A DNA stretch of 6,696 bases from an uncultured Eubacteriales bacterium (lineage in GTDB: Bacteria > Bacillota_A > Clostridia > Christensenellales > Aristaeellaceae). The translations under genes and the position numbers were made by a program. The notes under the pieces were generated by a model. That model ran no database searches. It was not told where the DNA came from and saw nothing but the letters and a program-made list of their open reading frames with translations. The first letter of the stretch is position 1, and each line of letters opens with the position of its first letter. Below are positions 1-5,478 of this stretch, one piece after another. The stretch covers positions 1-6,696 of the forward strand of contig OMRS01000309.1 in the NCBI GenBank assembly GCA_900313545.1. Reading direction: 5' to 3'.

Positions 1-1638
1 CAGGGCGATGTTGTTCAGGCCGATGATCGCGTTCATGGGCGTGCGGATCTCATGACTCATGTTCGAGAGGAACGCCGTCTTGGCGCGGCTGGCCTGTTCC
101 GCTGCATTCAGCGCCTCGCTGAGAAGCTGCTGGTGCTCGATGTTCCTTCGCATCTCCGCGTCCACGTCCGCAAAGCAGGCGCCCACGTTGTGCACCAGGT
201 GGTCGTCCCGGTCCTCGGGATGGCGGACGCCGGCAAAGCGCACCGCCTCATAGGATTCCTTTCCGTCGACGCGGATCGTGTAGTTGAAGGAGATCACGCG
301 GTTTTCACTGAGGCCTTCGCGGATCGATTCCGGAGTGATGAACCGAAGGAACTCCTCCCGGCATTCCGGGACGACATAGGTGTTGCAGTAGGCGGTCACG
401 GACTCCAGATAGTCAAACTGCTCCCCGACGGCTGGTCCGGCCATATCCGTGCGCGACTGATAGCAGGTTCCCCGGTTGCGGTCCAGTTCCAGATAGTACA
501 CGCCCCGGTAATCCGACGCGAGGGCCGTGATCATCTTGGACTGCTGATCCTGCTGTTCCCGCTGCGCCAGAAGCTGCTCCTGCAGGGCGAGGCGCTCTTC
601 CATCTCCTGGTGCTTGATCCGGCTTGCCGCCTCGGAGGTTTCCTTTTCAAGCCGGATCCGCGTGCTTTTCCGGTCCTGGAAGATGAGAAAGGCCAGCATT
701 GCCGCCATGACCAGGGTCACCAGCAGGGACTGCAGAATGCTGCGCCCGAGGATCCCCCGGGTGACAAAGCTGATCCTCTCGCTGATGACGCTTTCCCGGA
801 TCAGGTAGGTCAGCATCCAGTCCGTCCCTCCCACCGGAACATAGCTGAGGGTTTCCTGAATGCCGTCATAGGTGAAGGAGACGGTTCCCTTTTTTCCTTC
901 CTCAAAATCGCGGATCACCGCCTCCGCGGAATGCCCCTTCTCAAATTCGGCGTTTCCAAGGGCGGAGAGGAGGTTGTCCTCCACCGCCAGGCCGCCCAGC
1001 ACGGTATTGCTGAGCGCCACGCCGGTGCTGGTGTACAGGTTGCAGAACGTGGTCCCCGAATTCTGCGATGTCAGGGAGATGCCCTGGAGCATGACCTCCA
1101 TGCTGATTTCCATGAAGCACACGACCAACTGCTTCCCGTCAATGAACAGGCTCTGCTCCCTGACCGGCACGGCGATGATCACCTTTTTCGCATCCCTTCG
1201 GATGTGTTTGATGGAGATTTCCGGCTGCGCGATGGTTTCGGGATCAAACCCGTATTCGCCGATGTCGTTCCGAACCCCTTCATCCGCCGTATAGACCAGG
1301 CCGTCCGTATCCACAAAGGCAAAGCGCTCCAGATTGAAAAGCTGCTTCATCTCCCGCTGGTAGGCGCGCATGTGGTCAAGATCGCTCAGGTCCTCATCCT
1401 TGATCATCCCGATGGCAATCCGGATCGTTCGAATGCTGTCATTCAGGTTGTTTTCAACGACCTGTCCCCGGCGCCCGGCCAGCTCATCCAGATACAGCAG
1501 GCTCACGGATCTGACCGCGTCTGTCGTGTCCCGCCGGGCGGCCCGGTTCATCCAGACGGTCCCGCCGGCCAGGATGGCCGCAAGGATGATGCCTCCGATC
1601 AACGAAATCAGCAAGGTGCGATGTTTTCCCTTTTCCAA
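1..1638 (-). CDS. Sensor histidine kinase, N-terminal 546 residues (3' part outside window)
   Basis: Membrane histidine kinase that would sense an extracytoplasmic signal and autophosphorylate on His529. Reading from a TTG start at 1638-1636: a short basic N-terminus, a first membrane helix at about residues 8-29, a roughly 270-residue external region consistent with a double-Cache sensor, a second membrane helix at about 299-320, a Glu/Gln-rich coiled coil at about 323-368, a PAS-like region at about 370-495, then the phosphoacceptor H-box NMSHEIRTPMN at 526-536. The frame is still open at base 1, so the ATPase domain, and any receiver or Hpt domains, lie outside the window. TTG is chosen because AGGAGGGG lies about 8 nt upstream (1642-1652), no ATG or GTG precedes it in frame, and an in-frame stop occurs at 1710-1708. 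Family membership is certain from the H-box. The Cache and PAS assignments are inferred from layout and weak resemblance. The ligand is unknown. Hybrid kinases of this style are common in gut Clostridia. Confidence 0.93.
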   Translation of the reverse strand, partial: MEKGKHRTLLISLIGGIILAAILAGGTVWMNRAARRDTTDAVRSVSLLYLDELAGRRGQVVENNLNDSIRTIRIAIGMIKDEDLSDLDHMRAYQREMKQLFNLERFAFVDTDGLVYTADEGVRNDIGEYGFDPETIAQPEISIKHIRRDAKKVIIAVPVREQSLFIDGKQLVVCFMEISMEVMLQGISLTSQNSGTTFCNLYTSTGVALSNTVLGGLAVEDNLLSALGNAEFEKGHSAEAVIRDFEEGKKGTVSFTYDGIQETLSYVPVGGTDWMLTYLIRESVISERISFVTRGILGRSILQSLLVTLVMAAMLAFLIFQDRKSTRIRLEKETSEAASRIKHQEMEERLALQEQLLAQREQQDQQSKMITALASDYRGVYYLELDRNRGTCYQSRTDMAGPAVGEQFDYLESVTAYCNTYVVPECREEFLRFITPESIREGLSENRVISFNYTIRVDGKESYEAVRFAGVRHPEDRDDHLVHNVGACFADVDAEMRRNIEHQQLLSEALNAAEQASRAKTAFLSNMSHEIRTPMNAIIGLNNIAL

Positions 1639-1641
1639 CTG

Positions 1642-1652
1642 TCTCCCCTCCT
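1642..1652 (-). promoter_or_regulatory. Ribosome binding site that fixes the TTG start of the kinase
   Basis: On the minus strand this reads AGGAGGGGAGA. The GGAGG core sits about 8 nt before TTG at 1638-1636. It is the main argument for a TTG start, since the next in-frame ATG (residue 30) falls after the first membrane helix. Confidence 0.8.
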
Positions 1653-1769
1653 GTGCCTCCGGGCAGCATTGTCCCCCTGAACTCCGTCTGCGGGCACCCT
1701 GCCGGTCTCATCGTCCCCTCCGGGGCGTCTGACAGGGCGTACTGCGCTCCACTCCAATTCTATCACCTT

Positions 1770-1775
1770 ATTATA
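1770..1775 (-). promoter_or_regulatory. Candidate -10 element for the histidine kinase gene
   Basis: The minus strand carries a perfect TATAAT here, in a local AT-rich island within GC-rich sequence. It would give a leader of about 125 nt before the TTG start. The hexamer 17 bp upstream (1793-1798, TGTGAA) matches the -35 consensus poorly, so the promoter may be weak or activator-dependent. Confidence 0.5.
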
Positions 1776-1993
1776 TCCTAAATGCCACAGTTTTCACATC
1801 GTTCTGAAAGATGTTTTTCCTCTTTTCCGTCGCGCTTTAGCGTCACGGCCCCGGCACAGGGCGCCAGGGCAGGCTGCGGCACGCCTGGGCCGGCAGAAAG
1901 GCAGCGTCCCTCCCAGGGAAAGGAGGGTCCCCGGGGCGGCTTCAAAAACTGCCGCAGGGGGGCTATCCTTCTGTTTCCCGGAGCTCCGTTTTC

Positions 1994-2002
1994 TGATATA
2001 CT
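1994..2002 (+). promoter_or_regulatory. Candidate extended -10 promoter for the TMEM175 gene
   Basis: The plus strand reads TGATATACT, an extended -10 (TG-n-TATACT) matching the -10 consensus at 5 of 6 positions. There is no good -35 about 17 bp upstream (TTTCCC), which extended -10 promoters can tolerate. The leader would be roughly 100 nt before the ATG at 2112. Confidence 0.5.
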
Positions 2003-2111
2003 CCTGTGCATCAGCCGGGCAGACGCGCCCGCACCTGTCCTTCGGCAGCCCTGCCCAGGCGCAGGCTTTTCGCCCCCCGGAAAATACCATCAGACAGGGA
2101 GTGAACCCCAT

Positions 2112-2717
2112 ATGACAAAGGGAAGACTGGAAGCCTTCAGCGACGGCGTGATTGCCATCATCATCACCATTACCGCCCTTGTGATCAATCTTCCGGAAGG
2201 CAGTGGCTGGTCGGACCTTCTGGGGCTGATGCAGGTCGCAGGGAGCTATACGGTCAGTTTTATCATGGTGGGGAGCAACTGGGTCAACCACCACCATCTG
2301 CTGCAGGTCACGCGCGGGGTGAGCGGCAAGATCCTCTGGGCCAATCTGCTGTACCTGTTTTTTCTCTCCTTTATCCCCGTTTCCACCGGCTGGGTCTCCA
2401 AATCCGGATTTGCCATGGTTCCCGTCACCGTCTATGTCATCGTGAACCTGGCCGTGGCGCTCAGCTACCTCCTGCTGGAAAAAGCCATTGTCATTTCCAA
2501 TGACAGCGAGGTCCTCAAGACGGTGCTCAAAGAAAGCAGCAAGGAGTTCTGGACGCTGCTCATTGAGGCCTCGGCGCTTGCCGTTTCCTTTGTCCCCCGC
2601 ATCTACCCCCTGGCATTTTTCCTGCTGGTGGTGGCCTATATCCCGTGGATCATTCCGGATATCCGGATGAAACGGGTGTATGAAGAAAGCCTCAGGGATC
2701 AGGAGAACAACCCCTGA
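2112..2717 (+). CDS. TMEM175 family (DUF1211) potassium channel
   Basis: A 201-residue integral membrane protein of the bacterial TMEM175 family. Characterised members form tetrameric K+-permeable channels without the canonical TVGYG filter, using hydrophobic residues of the first helix as selectivity filter and gate. The family signature is clear: Arg5 followed by FSDG at residues 9-12, then an Ile-rich first helix (GVIAIIITI, 12-20). The second helix ends in NWVNHHHLL at 56-64, a typical conserved segment. About six membrane helices can be placed (roughly 10-27, 37-58, 74-92, 100-122, 147-162, 165-184), the usual single-repeat bacterial size. The ATG at 2112 is preceded by AGGGAG (2096-2101), about 10 nt away. 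The frame is open further upstream, but that extension is Pro/Gly/Arg-rich, lacks family character and precedes the likely promoter. It is a single-gene unit ending in the terminator at 2730-2782. Family is confident; ion selectivity is inferred from homology. Confidence 0.93.
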   Translation: MTKGRLEAFSDGVIAIIITITALVINLPEGSGWSDLLGLMQVAGSYTVSFIMVGSNWVNHHHLLQVTRGVSGKILWANLLYLFFLSFIPVSTGWVSKSGFAMVPVTVYVIVNLAVALSYLLLEKAIVISNDSEVLKTVLKESSKEFWTLLIEASALAVSFVPRIYPLAFFLLVVAYIPWIIPDIRMKRVYEESLRDQENNP

Positions 2718-2729
2718 CCCGCTTCCGGT

Positions 2730-2782
2730 AAAGCAAAGCTGCCTCACTGCGAAACAATCCGCAGTGAGGCAGCTTTGCTTTT
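2730..2782 (+). terminator. Long perfect hairpin, probable bidirectional terminator
   Basis: Two 22-nt arms (2730-2751 and 2760-2781) are exact reverse complements around an 8-nt loop, starting 12 nt after the channel stop codon. The right arm ends in GCTTTGCTTTT, giving U-rich ends on the plus strand. Because the left arm begins AAAGCAAAGC, the minus-strand transcript has an equivalent U-rich end. The converging genes on both sides make a shared bidirectional terminator the natural reading. A further TCCGG/CCGGA pair (2724-2728, 2785-2789) could extend the stem with small internal loops. Confidence 0.85.
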
Positions 2783-2888
2783 CCCGGAGGGTCCGTTCCG
2801 ATGACCGCCCGTCAGGGGGCGGCGGCGCCAGGGACAATCAGGCCTCCCCCGCAGGCCCGTTGCTTTCGGTTAGATCCAGCCGGGGCGC

Positions 2889-2933
2889 AAAAGGGGTGGC
2901 ATCCCGGCTCCGGGGGGGCCTTCGGCATGCCAC
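2889..2933 (-). terminator. Possible intrinsic terminator of the deacetylase operon
   Basis: On the minus strand, GTGGCAT (2933-2927) pairs with ATGCCAC (2902-2896). After one mismatch, two more GC pairs can form inside. The stem is followed by CCCC and TTTT (2892-2889). It lies about 75 nt past the deacetylase stop. The T-run is short and the loop is long and GC-rich, so it may be weak and backed up by the hairpin at 2730-2782. Confidence 0.45.
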
Positions 2934-3007
2934 GGTTTCCATTTCCCGCCCCGGGGGGGTGTCCCCGGACGCAGCTCATGCGTTCCTCCGCGGCATCCGT
3001 CCCCGGG

Positions 3008-3700
3008 TCATTCAAACTCCGGAGGGAGAAACCTGACGCCCTGTTTCACCAGTTCATCAAGCAGAAGCCGGTAGTATCCCGGAACCATCTCCTCCGTCTC
3101 ATCGTGCGCGTGCAGCAGAAGCATGTGCCGTCCATCCGGTATGAGCAGCGGCACGCCCTCCTCCGGGTTCATCTTCCGGAACCTGTCCCATACATTTCCG
3201 AGGGTGAACCCGCTGCCCGGACGGATCCTGTACTCGGCAAAGTCGAAGGTCCACAGGGTGTCCACCTCCCGGTCCAGCCCCTTCTCATGCCACCAGGCAT
3301 ACGGGATCCGCGATTTCACCCTGTCAAACCCCTTTTCCCGCAGCACCGCCTGAAACGCCTCCCGGTTCTTTCCGCCCTTGTCGCCGTAAGGGAAGCGGAA
3401 CGGACGGAATGCCCTGGGGACTCCGGCCATCTCATAGAGTCGCTCCAGCACGGCTTCGCACCTGTCGATCTCCCGGATGCCTTCCTCCACGGACAGAGCG
3501 GAAAAATGGGGGTGCGAAAAGGAGTGGTTGCCCAGCACCATCCCCTGGGAAATGGCATACACCGCCGGGTCCGGGTCCTTTTCCGCCTTTTCTCCGATGA
3601 CAAACATGAGCGCCGGGATGCCGGCCCCCTTCAGATAGTCCACGATGGGACGGGTGACCCCCGACGGAAGGTCATCGATGGTCAAAAGCGCCTGTATCAT
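3008..3700 (-). CDS. Polysaccharide deacetylase family protein (NodB/CE4 fold), apparently cytoplasmic
   Basis: A 230-residue NodB-homology carbohydrate esterase that would remove N-acetyl (or other acyl) groups from an aminosugar substrate with a bound metal. The CE4 motifs appear in order: TIDD at residues 7-10 (motif 1, catalytic/metal Asp), HSFSH at 59-63 (motif 2, metal His59 and His63), RFPYG at 102-106 (motif 3), a possible motif 4 Asp153 in TFDFAEY, and LLLHAH with His197 (motif 5). The protein starts directly in the first strand of the domain (MIQALLTIDD), with no signal peptide or membrane helix, so unlike secreted peptidoglycan deacetylases it should stay in the cytoplasm. ATG 3700 is chosen because AAGGAGGA (3705-3712) lies just upstream; an in-frame ATG at 3742 has no comparable site. 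It is the last gene of a three-gene operon, 61 nt after the regulator, with no terminator between. The substrate is unknown: a nucleotide sugar, lipid-linked sugar or small oligosaccharide would fit. Confidence 0.9.
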   Translation of the reverse strand: MIQALLTIDDLPSGVTRPIVDYLKGAGIPALMFVIGEKAEKDPDPAVYAISQGMVLGNHSFSHPHFSALSVEEGIREIDRCEAVLERLYEMAGVPRAFRPFRFPYGDKGGKNREAFQAVLREKGFDRVKSRIPYAWWHEKGLDREVDTLWTFDFAEYRIRPGSGFTLGNVWDRFRKMNPEEGVPLLIPDGRHMLLLHAHDETEEMVPGYYRLLLDELVKQGVRFLPPEFE

Positions 3701-3761
3701 CCGTTCCTCCTTCATCTCCTGCAGTCCCGACGGAACCCCCATTTCAGGGAAGGTCCCCGCA

Positions 3762-4187
3762 TCATTCCTTCATGTCCCTGCGTATGGCGTCCGCCAGCTT
3801 CAGAAATCCCTCCGCCTTCATCACGGCAAGCCCTGAATCCTGCTCCCCCAGCACCACCATCTGGTCCCCGGCCCGGATGTCAAACACCTTCCTGGCCTTT
3901 GCCGGGATCACGATCTGTCCCTTGTCCCCCACCGTGGCGATGCCGAACAGGGTCTTTTCCTTCGGCGGGACGCGCAGCCCCATGTTCTGCTCCGGTTCAA
4001 AGCTGGTCAGGTCGTCCAGGGATACGCCCAGCGCCTCTGCCAGGAGCCGTCCCTTTTCGATGACCGGGAGCGTTTCCCCGGCTTCCCATTTGGCGATGGC
4101 CTGTCTGGACACGCCCACCTTCCCGGCCAGGTCCTCCTGGGTCATGGAGTGAAGCTTCCGCAGCTGCGCCAGGTTGTTCTTACGCAT
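3762..4187 (-). CDS. XRE helix-turn-helix / SpoVT-AbrB fusion transcriptional regulator
   Basis: A 141-residue DNA-binding protein with two DNA-binding modules. Residues about 5-62 form a Cro/C1-type helix-turn-helix: LRKLHSMTQEDLAGKVGVSR followed by QAIAKWEAGETLP, with the recognition helix around 27-36. After a short linker, residues about 82-127 form a SpoVT/AbrB swapped-hairpin domain, with the hallmark GDKGQIVIPAKARKVFDI around 87-104. The ATG at 4187 is preceded by AAGAAGGA about 6 nt upstream and lies inside the end of the acyltransferase gene, so the two frames overlap by 8 nt (ATGCGTAA). This predicts translational coupling and places the regulator in the middle of the operon. The position suggests it controls its own operon, perhaps through the dyad and repeats near 5285-5360, but that is inference. 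Such XRE-AbrB pairings are known in Bacillota, usually uncharacterised. It could also act on distant targets. Confidence 0.9.
   Translation of the reverse strand: MRKNNLAQLRKLHSMTQEDLAGKVGVSRQAIAKWEAGETLPVIEKGRLLAEALGVSLDDLTSFEPEQNMGLRVPPKEKTLFGIATVGDKGQIVIPAKARKVFDIRAGDQMVVLGEQDSGLAVMKAEGFLKLADAIRRDMKE
4180..4187 (-). other. 8-nt stop/start overlap between acyltransferase and regulator genes
   Basis: The minus strand reads ATGCGTAA: the regulator's ATG (4187-4185) precedes the acyltransferase TAA (4182-4180) in a different frame. Terminating ribosomes could re-initiate here, which would link the two protein levels. Confidence 0.85.
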
Positions 4188-5262
4188 TCCCGTCCTTCTT
4201 TCTGATCCCCAGCACCGCAAAGCGGTAGACCGGGATGCGCGAGATCAGGGCATAGAGCCCATAGCCAAAGACAAAGCCGGCCGCCAGGGTCACCAGATAG
4301 ATGAGGGGCGCCGGCAGGAGCCTGGGCCTTCCAATCAGCAGCCCCGCGGTGGATACCCCCAGATAGTGAAAGACATACAGGCCGAAGCTGCGGCGGTTCA
4401 TCCACCGGGTGAATCCGTTCTCGAAATTCCCGTACCTGGCCATCCCTCCCAGGACCGCCAGACAGGTAAACCAGGCAAATCCGACAAACAGGGGGCTCCG
4501 GTTCACGGGTGCATCCGCATAGTTCTTCCCGAAATACACGATGCAAAATGCCGCGCACAGGCCAAGGGACACCGCCAGAAACGGGAAGAATGCCTTTTTG
4601 ACGGCCTCCATGACCTCCTCATGGGAAAACACGAAGTACCCGGCCAGGAACATGAACAGGTACAGGCCGAAGCGGTACACCGCAACGACCGGCGTATTGA
4701 GCACCTGCGCCGACACCCAGGCAGGAAGGACCATGAGGACAAGGGGAAGGATGCCTGTCCTCCCCGCCGCCTTCCAGAGCCTGTCCTTTTCAATCTTCCG
4801 GATCAGCAGGAGCACCACGCACAGCAGCCACAGCACCTGGATATACCACAGCACCCCGACGCCCGAGGCCAGCATGATGAGCGCCTTTACCCACACGGGG
4901 GTCTCCTTCGCCCAGACAAACGCCCCGCTCAGGGCCATGTTGACATACCCCTGGATGAACTGGAAGGCAAACAGCCCCAGCGTGGAGGGCACAAGGAGCT
5001 TTTCCGTCCTGGACTTCAGGAACTCCCGGGCCGTCTGCCTGCGCAGCGCAATCCTTGCGCTGATCCCGGAGACGATGAACAGCAGGGACATGAACCAGGG
5101 GTACAGCACGTACTGCAGCAGGTCGGCAGCCTGGAACTCCTGATCCGAAATCCGTCCGGCCACGCCCGCGATCCCCTGCCCGTTGTACATGTAGGCCATG
5201 TGATAGACAACCACAAGAACGACGGTCATCCAGCGGATGTTGTCCAGATAGTGCTTTCTCAT
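4180..5262 (-). CDS. Acyltransferase family 3 integral membrane protein
   Basis: A 360-residue multi-spanning protein of the acyltransferase-3 family (OafA/OatA-like membrane domain), which transfers acyl groups, usually acetyl, across the membrane onto surface sugars or peptidoglycan. Visible hallmarks are the N-terminal YLDNIRW at residues 5-11 leading into helix 1, which ends in YH at 20-21 (the conserved catalytic-type His21). Also visible are a basic motif after helix 2 (KSRTEKLLVP, 83-92), and LWYIQVLWLL around 138-147. About ten hydrophobic helices fill the rest, ending in YVFHY at 296-300 and a Lys-rich tail. There is no C-terminal SGNH esterase domain, so this is the short membrane-only form. 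The ATG at 5262 follows AAAGGTGG (5270-5277) with a 7-nt gap. It is the first gene of the operon behind the promoter at 5296-5324. The acceptor cannot be read from sequence; a glycolipid or a glycan of the envelope is likeliest. Confidence 0.92.
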   Translation of the reverse strand: MRKHYLDNIRWMTVVLVVVYHMAYMYNGQGIAGVAGRISDQEFQAADLLQYVLYPWFMSLLFIVSGISARIALRRQTAREFLKSRTEKLLVPSTLGLFAFQFIQGYVNMALSGAFVWAKETPVWVKALIMLASGVGVLWYIQVLWLLCVVLLLIRKIEKDRLWKAAGRTGILPLVLMVLPAWVSAQVLNTPVVAVYRFGLYLFMFLAGYFVFSHEEVMEAVKKAFFPFLAVSLGLCAAFCIVYFGKNYADAPVNRSPLFVGFAWFTCLAVLGGMARYGNFENGFTRWMNRRSFGLYVFHYLGVSTAGLLIGRPRLLPAPLIYLVTLAAGFVFGYGLYALISRIPVYRFAVLGIRKKDGNA

Positions 5263-5284
5263 GTTTTTCCCACCTTTGCAAAAG

Positions 5285-5297
5285 ATGATGACATCAT
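5285..5297. promoter_or_regulatory. Operator-like dyad over the predicted transcription start of the operon
   Basis: ATGATG and CATCAT flank a single central base. The dyad touches the -10 element (5296-5301) and covers the expected start point at about 5288-5290, a classic place for a repressor. It contains TGACATC, which recurs upstream at 5354-5360 (inverted) and, as TGACAT, at 5336-5341. The operon's own regulator is an obvious candidate to bind it, but no binding specificity can be derived from sequence alone. Confidence 0.45.
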
Positions 5298-5324
5298 TCT
5301 ACGCGGGAGAGTGCCGTCTGTCCA
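5296..5324 (-). promoter_or_regulatory. Sigma-A type promoter of the acyltransferase operon
   Basis: The minus strand carries TGGACA (5324-5319), a 17-bp spacer, and TAGAAT (5301-5296). Each hexamer matches the consensus at 5 of 6 positions with optimal spacing. The predicted start lies about 27 nt before the acyltransferase ATG. This is the best promoter in the window. Confidence 0.8.
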
Positions 5325-5335
5325 CCAACGGTTCC

Positions 5336-5360
5336 TGACATTTTTCCGCCTCAGATGTCA
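5336..5360. repeat. Inverted TGACAT half-sites upstream of the operon promoter
   Basis: TGACAT (5336-5341) and ATGTCA (5355-5360) face each other across 13 bp, about 12 bp upstream of the -35 box. The same half-site lies in the dyad at the transcription start (5289-5294). The arrangement fits a distal operator or activator site, but six-base matches can arise by chance. Confidence 0.35.
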
Positions 5361-5385
5361 CCTTCCGTTGCGCGCCCGGGCAGTC

Positions 5386-5425
5386 AAAAAGGCCGCGCAA
5401 CGGCTGCAGGGCCGGAGCGCGGGCC
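5386..5425 (-). terminator. Intrinsic terminator of the aldo/keto reductase gene
   Basis: On the minus strand, GGCC-CGCGC (5425-5417) pairs with GCGCGGCC (5398-5391) with one bulged base. An inner CGGC/GCCG stem (5414-5411 with 5404-5401) closes a 6-nt loop. TTTTT follows at 5390-5386. It lies about 55 nt after the reductase stop and upstream of the operon promoter, so it insulates the two units. Confidence 0.8.
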
Positions 5426-5442
5426 GATTTGTTTCATTTCGG

Positions 5443-5473
5443 GTCACCCGGTGACGCTGCCTTTCATGAAAGG
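5443..5473. repeat. Two adjacent short palindromes downstream of the reductase gene
   Basis: GTCACC-C-GGTGAC occupies 5443-5455 and the perfect 14-bp palindrome CCTTTCATGAAAGG occupies 5460-5473, only 4 bp apart and directly after the reductase stop codon. Neither is followed by a T-run. They may be part of the 3' transcript end, or protein binding sites. Confidence 0.5.
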
Positions 5474-5478
5474 GGCGC

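Larger units (their letters stand above)
1639..2111. other. Divergent intergenic region, 473 bp, no convincing gene
   Basis: This stretch separates the kinase (minus) from the potassium channel gene (plus). It holds a -10 element for each direction (1770-1775 minus, 1994-2002 plus). The middle is very GC-rich with several imperfect inverted repeats, for example CCCTCC/GGAGGG around 1907-1927 and GCGGC/GCCGC around 1936-1955. None is followed by a T-run that would make it an intrinsic terminator. Open frames crossing it lack credible ribosome binding sites or recognisable protein character. The inverted repeats could form structure in the channel gene's upstream DNA, but I see no known riboswitch or small RNA. 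Confidence 0.6.

Noticed and set aside
52..1680. Long plus-strand open frame of 542 codons
   Set aside because: Antisense to the histidine kinase, whose minus-strand frame shows a clear H-box and membrane helices. The plus-strand product has no family character and no ribosome binding site; long antisense frames are expected at this GC content.
1778..2011. Possible 77-codon minus-strand gene in the divergent intergenic region
   Set aside because: No ribosome binding site before its ATG, Pro/Arg/Gly-rich product, and it overlaps both candidate -10 elements or their flanks.
1794..2837. Minus-strand open frame of 347 codons across the channel gene
   Set aside because: Antisense to the TMEM175 gene and running through its terminator and promoter region. 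The composition is His/Gly/Asp-rich mirror sequence with no recognisable domain.
2896..2990. G-run rich segments between the deacetylase and the long hairpin as possible G-quadruplex elements
   Set aside because: Several runs of G occur, but interleaved C-runs favour ordinary hairpins, and G-runs are expected in this GC-rich spacer.
2812..3015. Possible small minus-strand gene overlapping the deacetylase stop
   Set aside because: It would need a TTG with a purine-rich motif placed too close, it crosses the terminator-like hairpin at 2889-2933, and the product looks non-coding.
3701..3742. Longer deacetylase with 14 extra N-terminal residues from ATG 3742
   Set aside because: The extension has no good ribosome binding site, whereas ATG 3700 has AAGGAGGA just upstream and starts right at the domain.
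2801..4063. Plus-strand open frame of 420 codons
   Set aside because: Antisense to the deacetylase and regulator genes, both of which show conserved motifs. The product is Pro/Arg-rich without family features.
4174..5454. Plus-strand open frame of 426 codons
   Set aside because: Antisense to the acyltransferase and extending through the operon promoter and the reductase terminator. It is Gln/His-rich mirror sequence.
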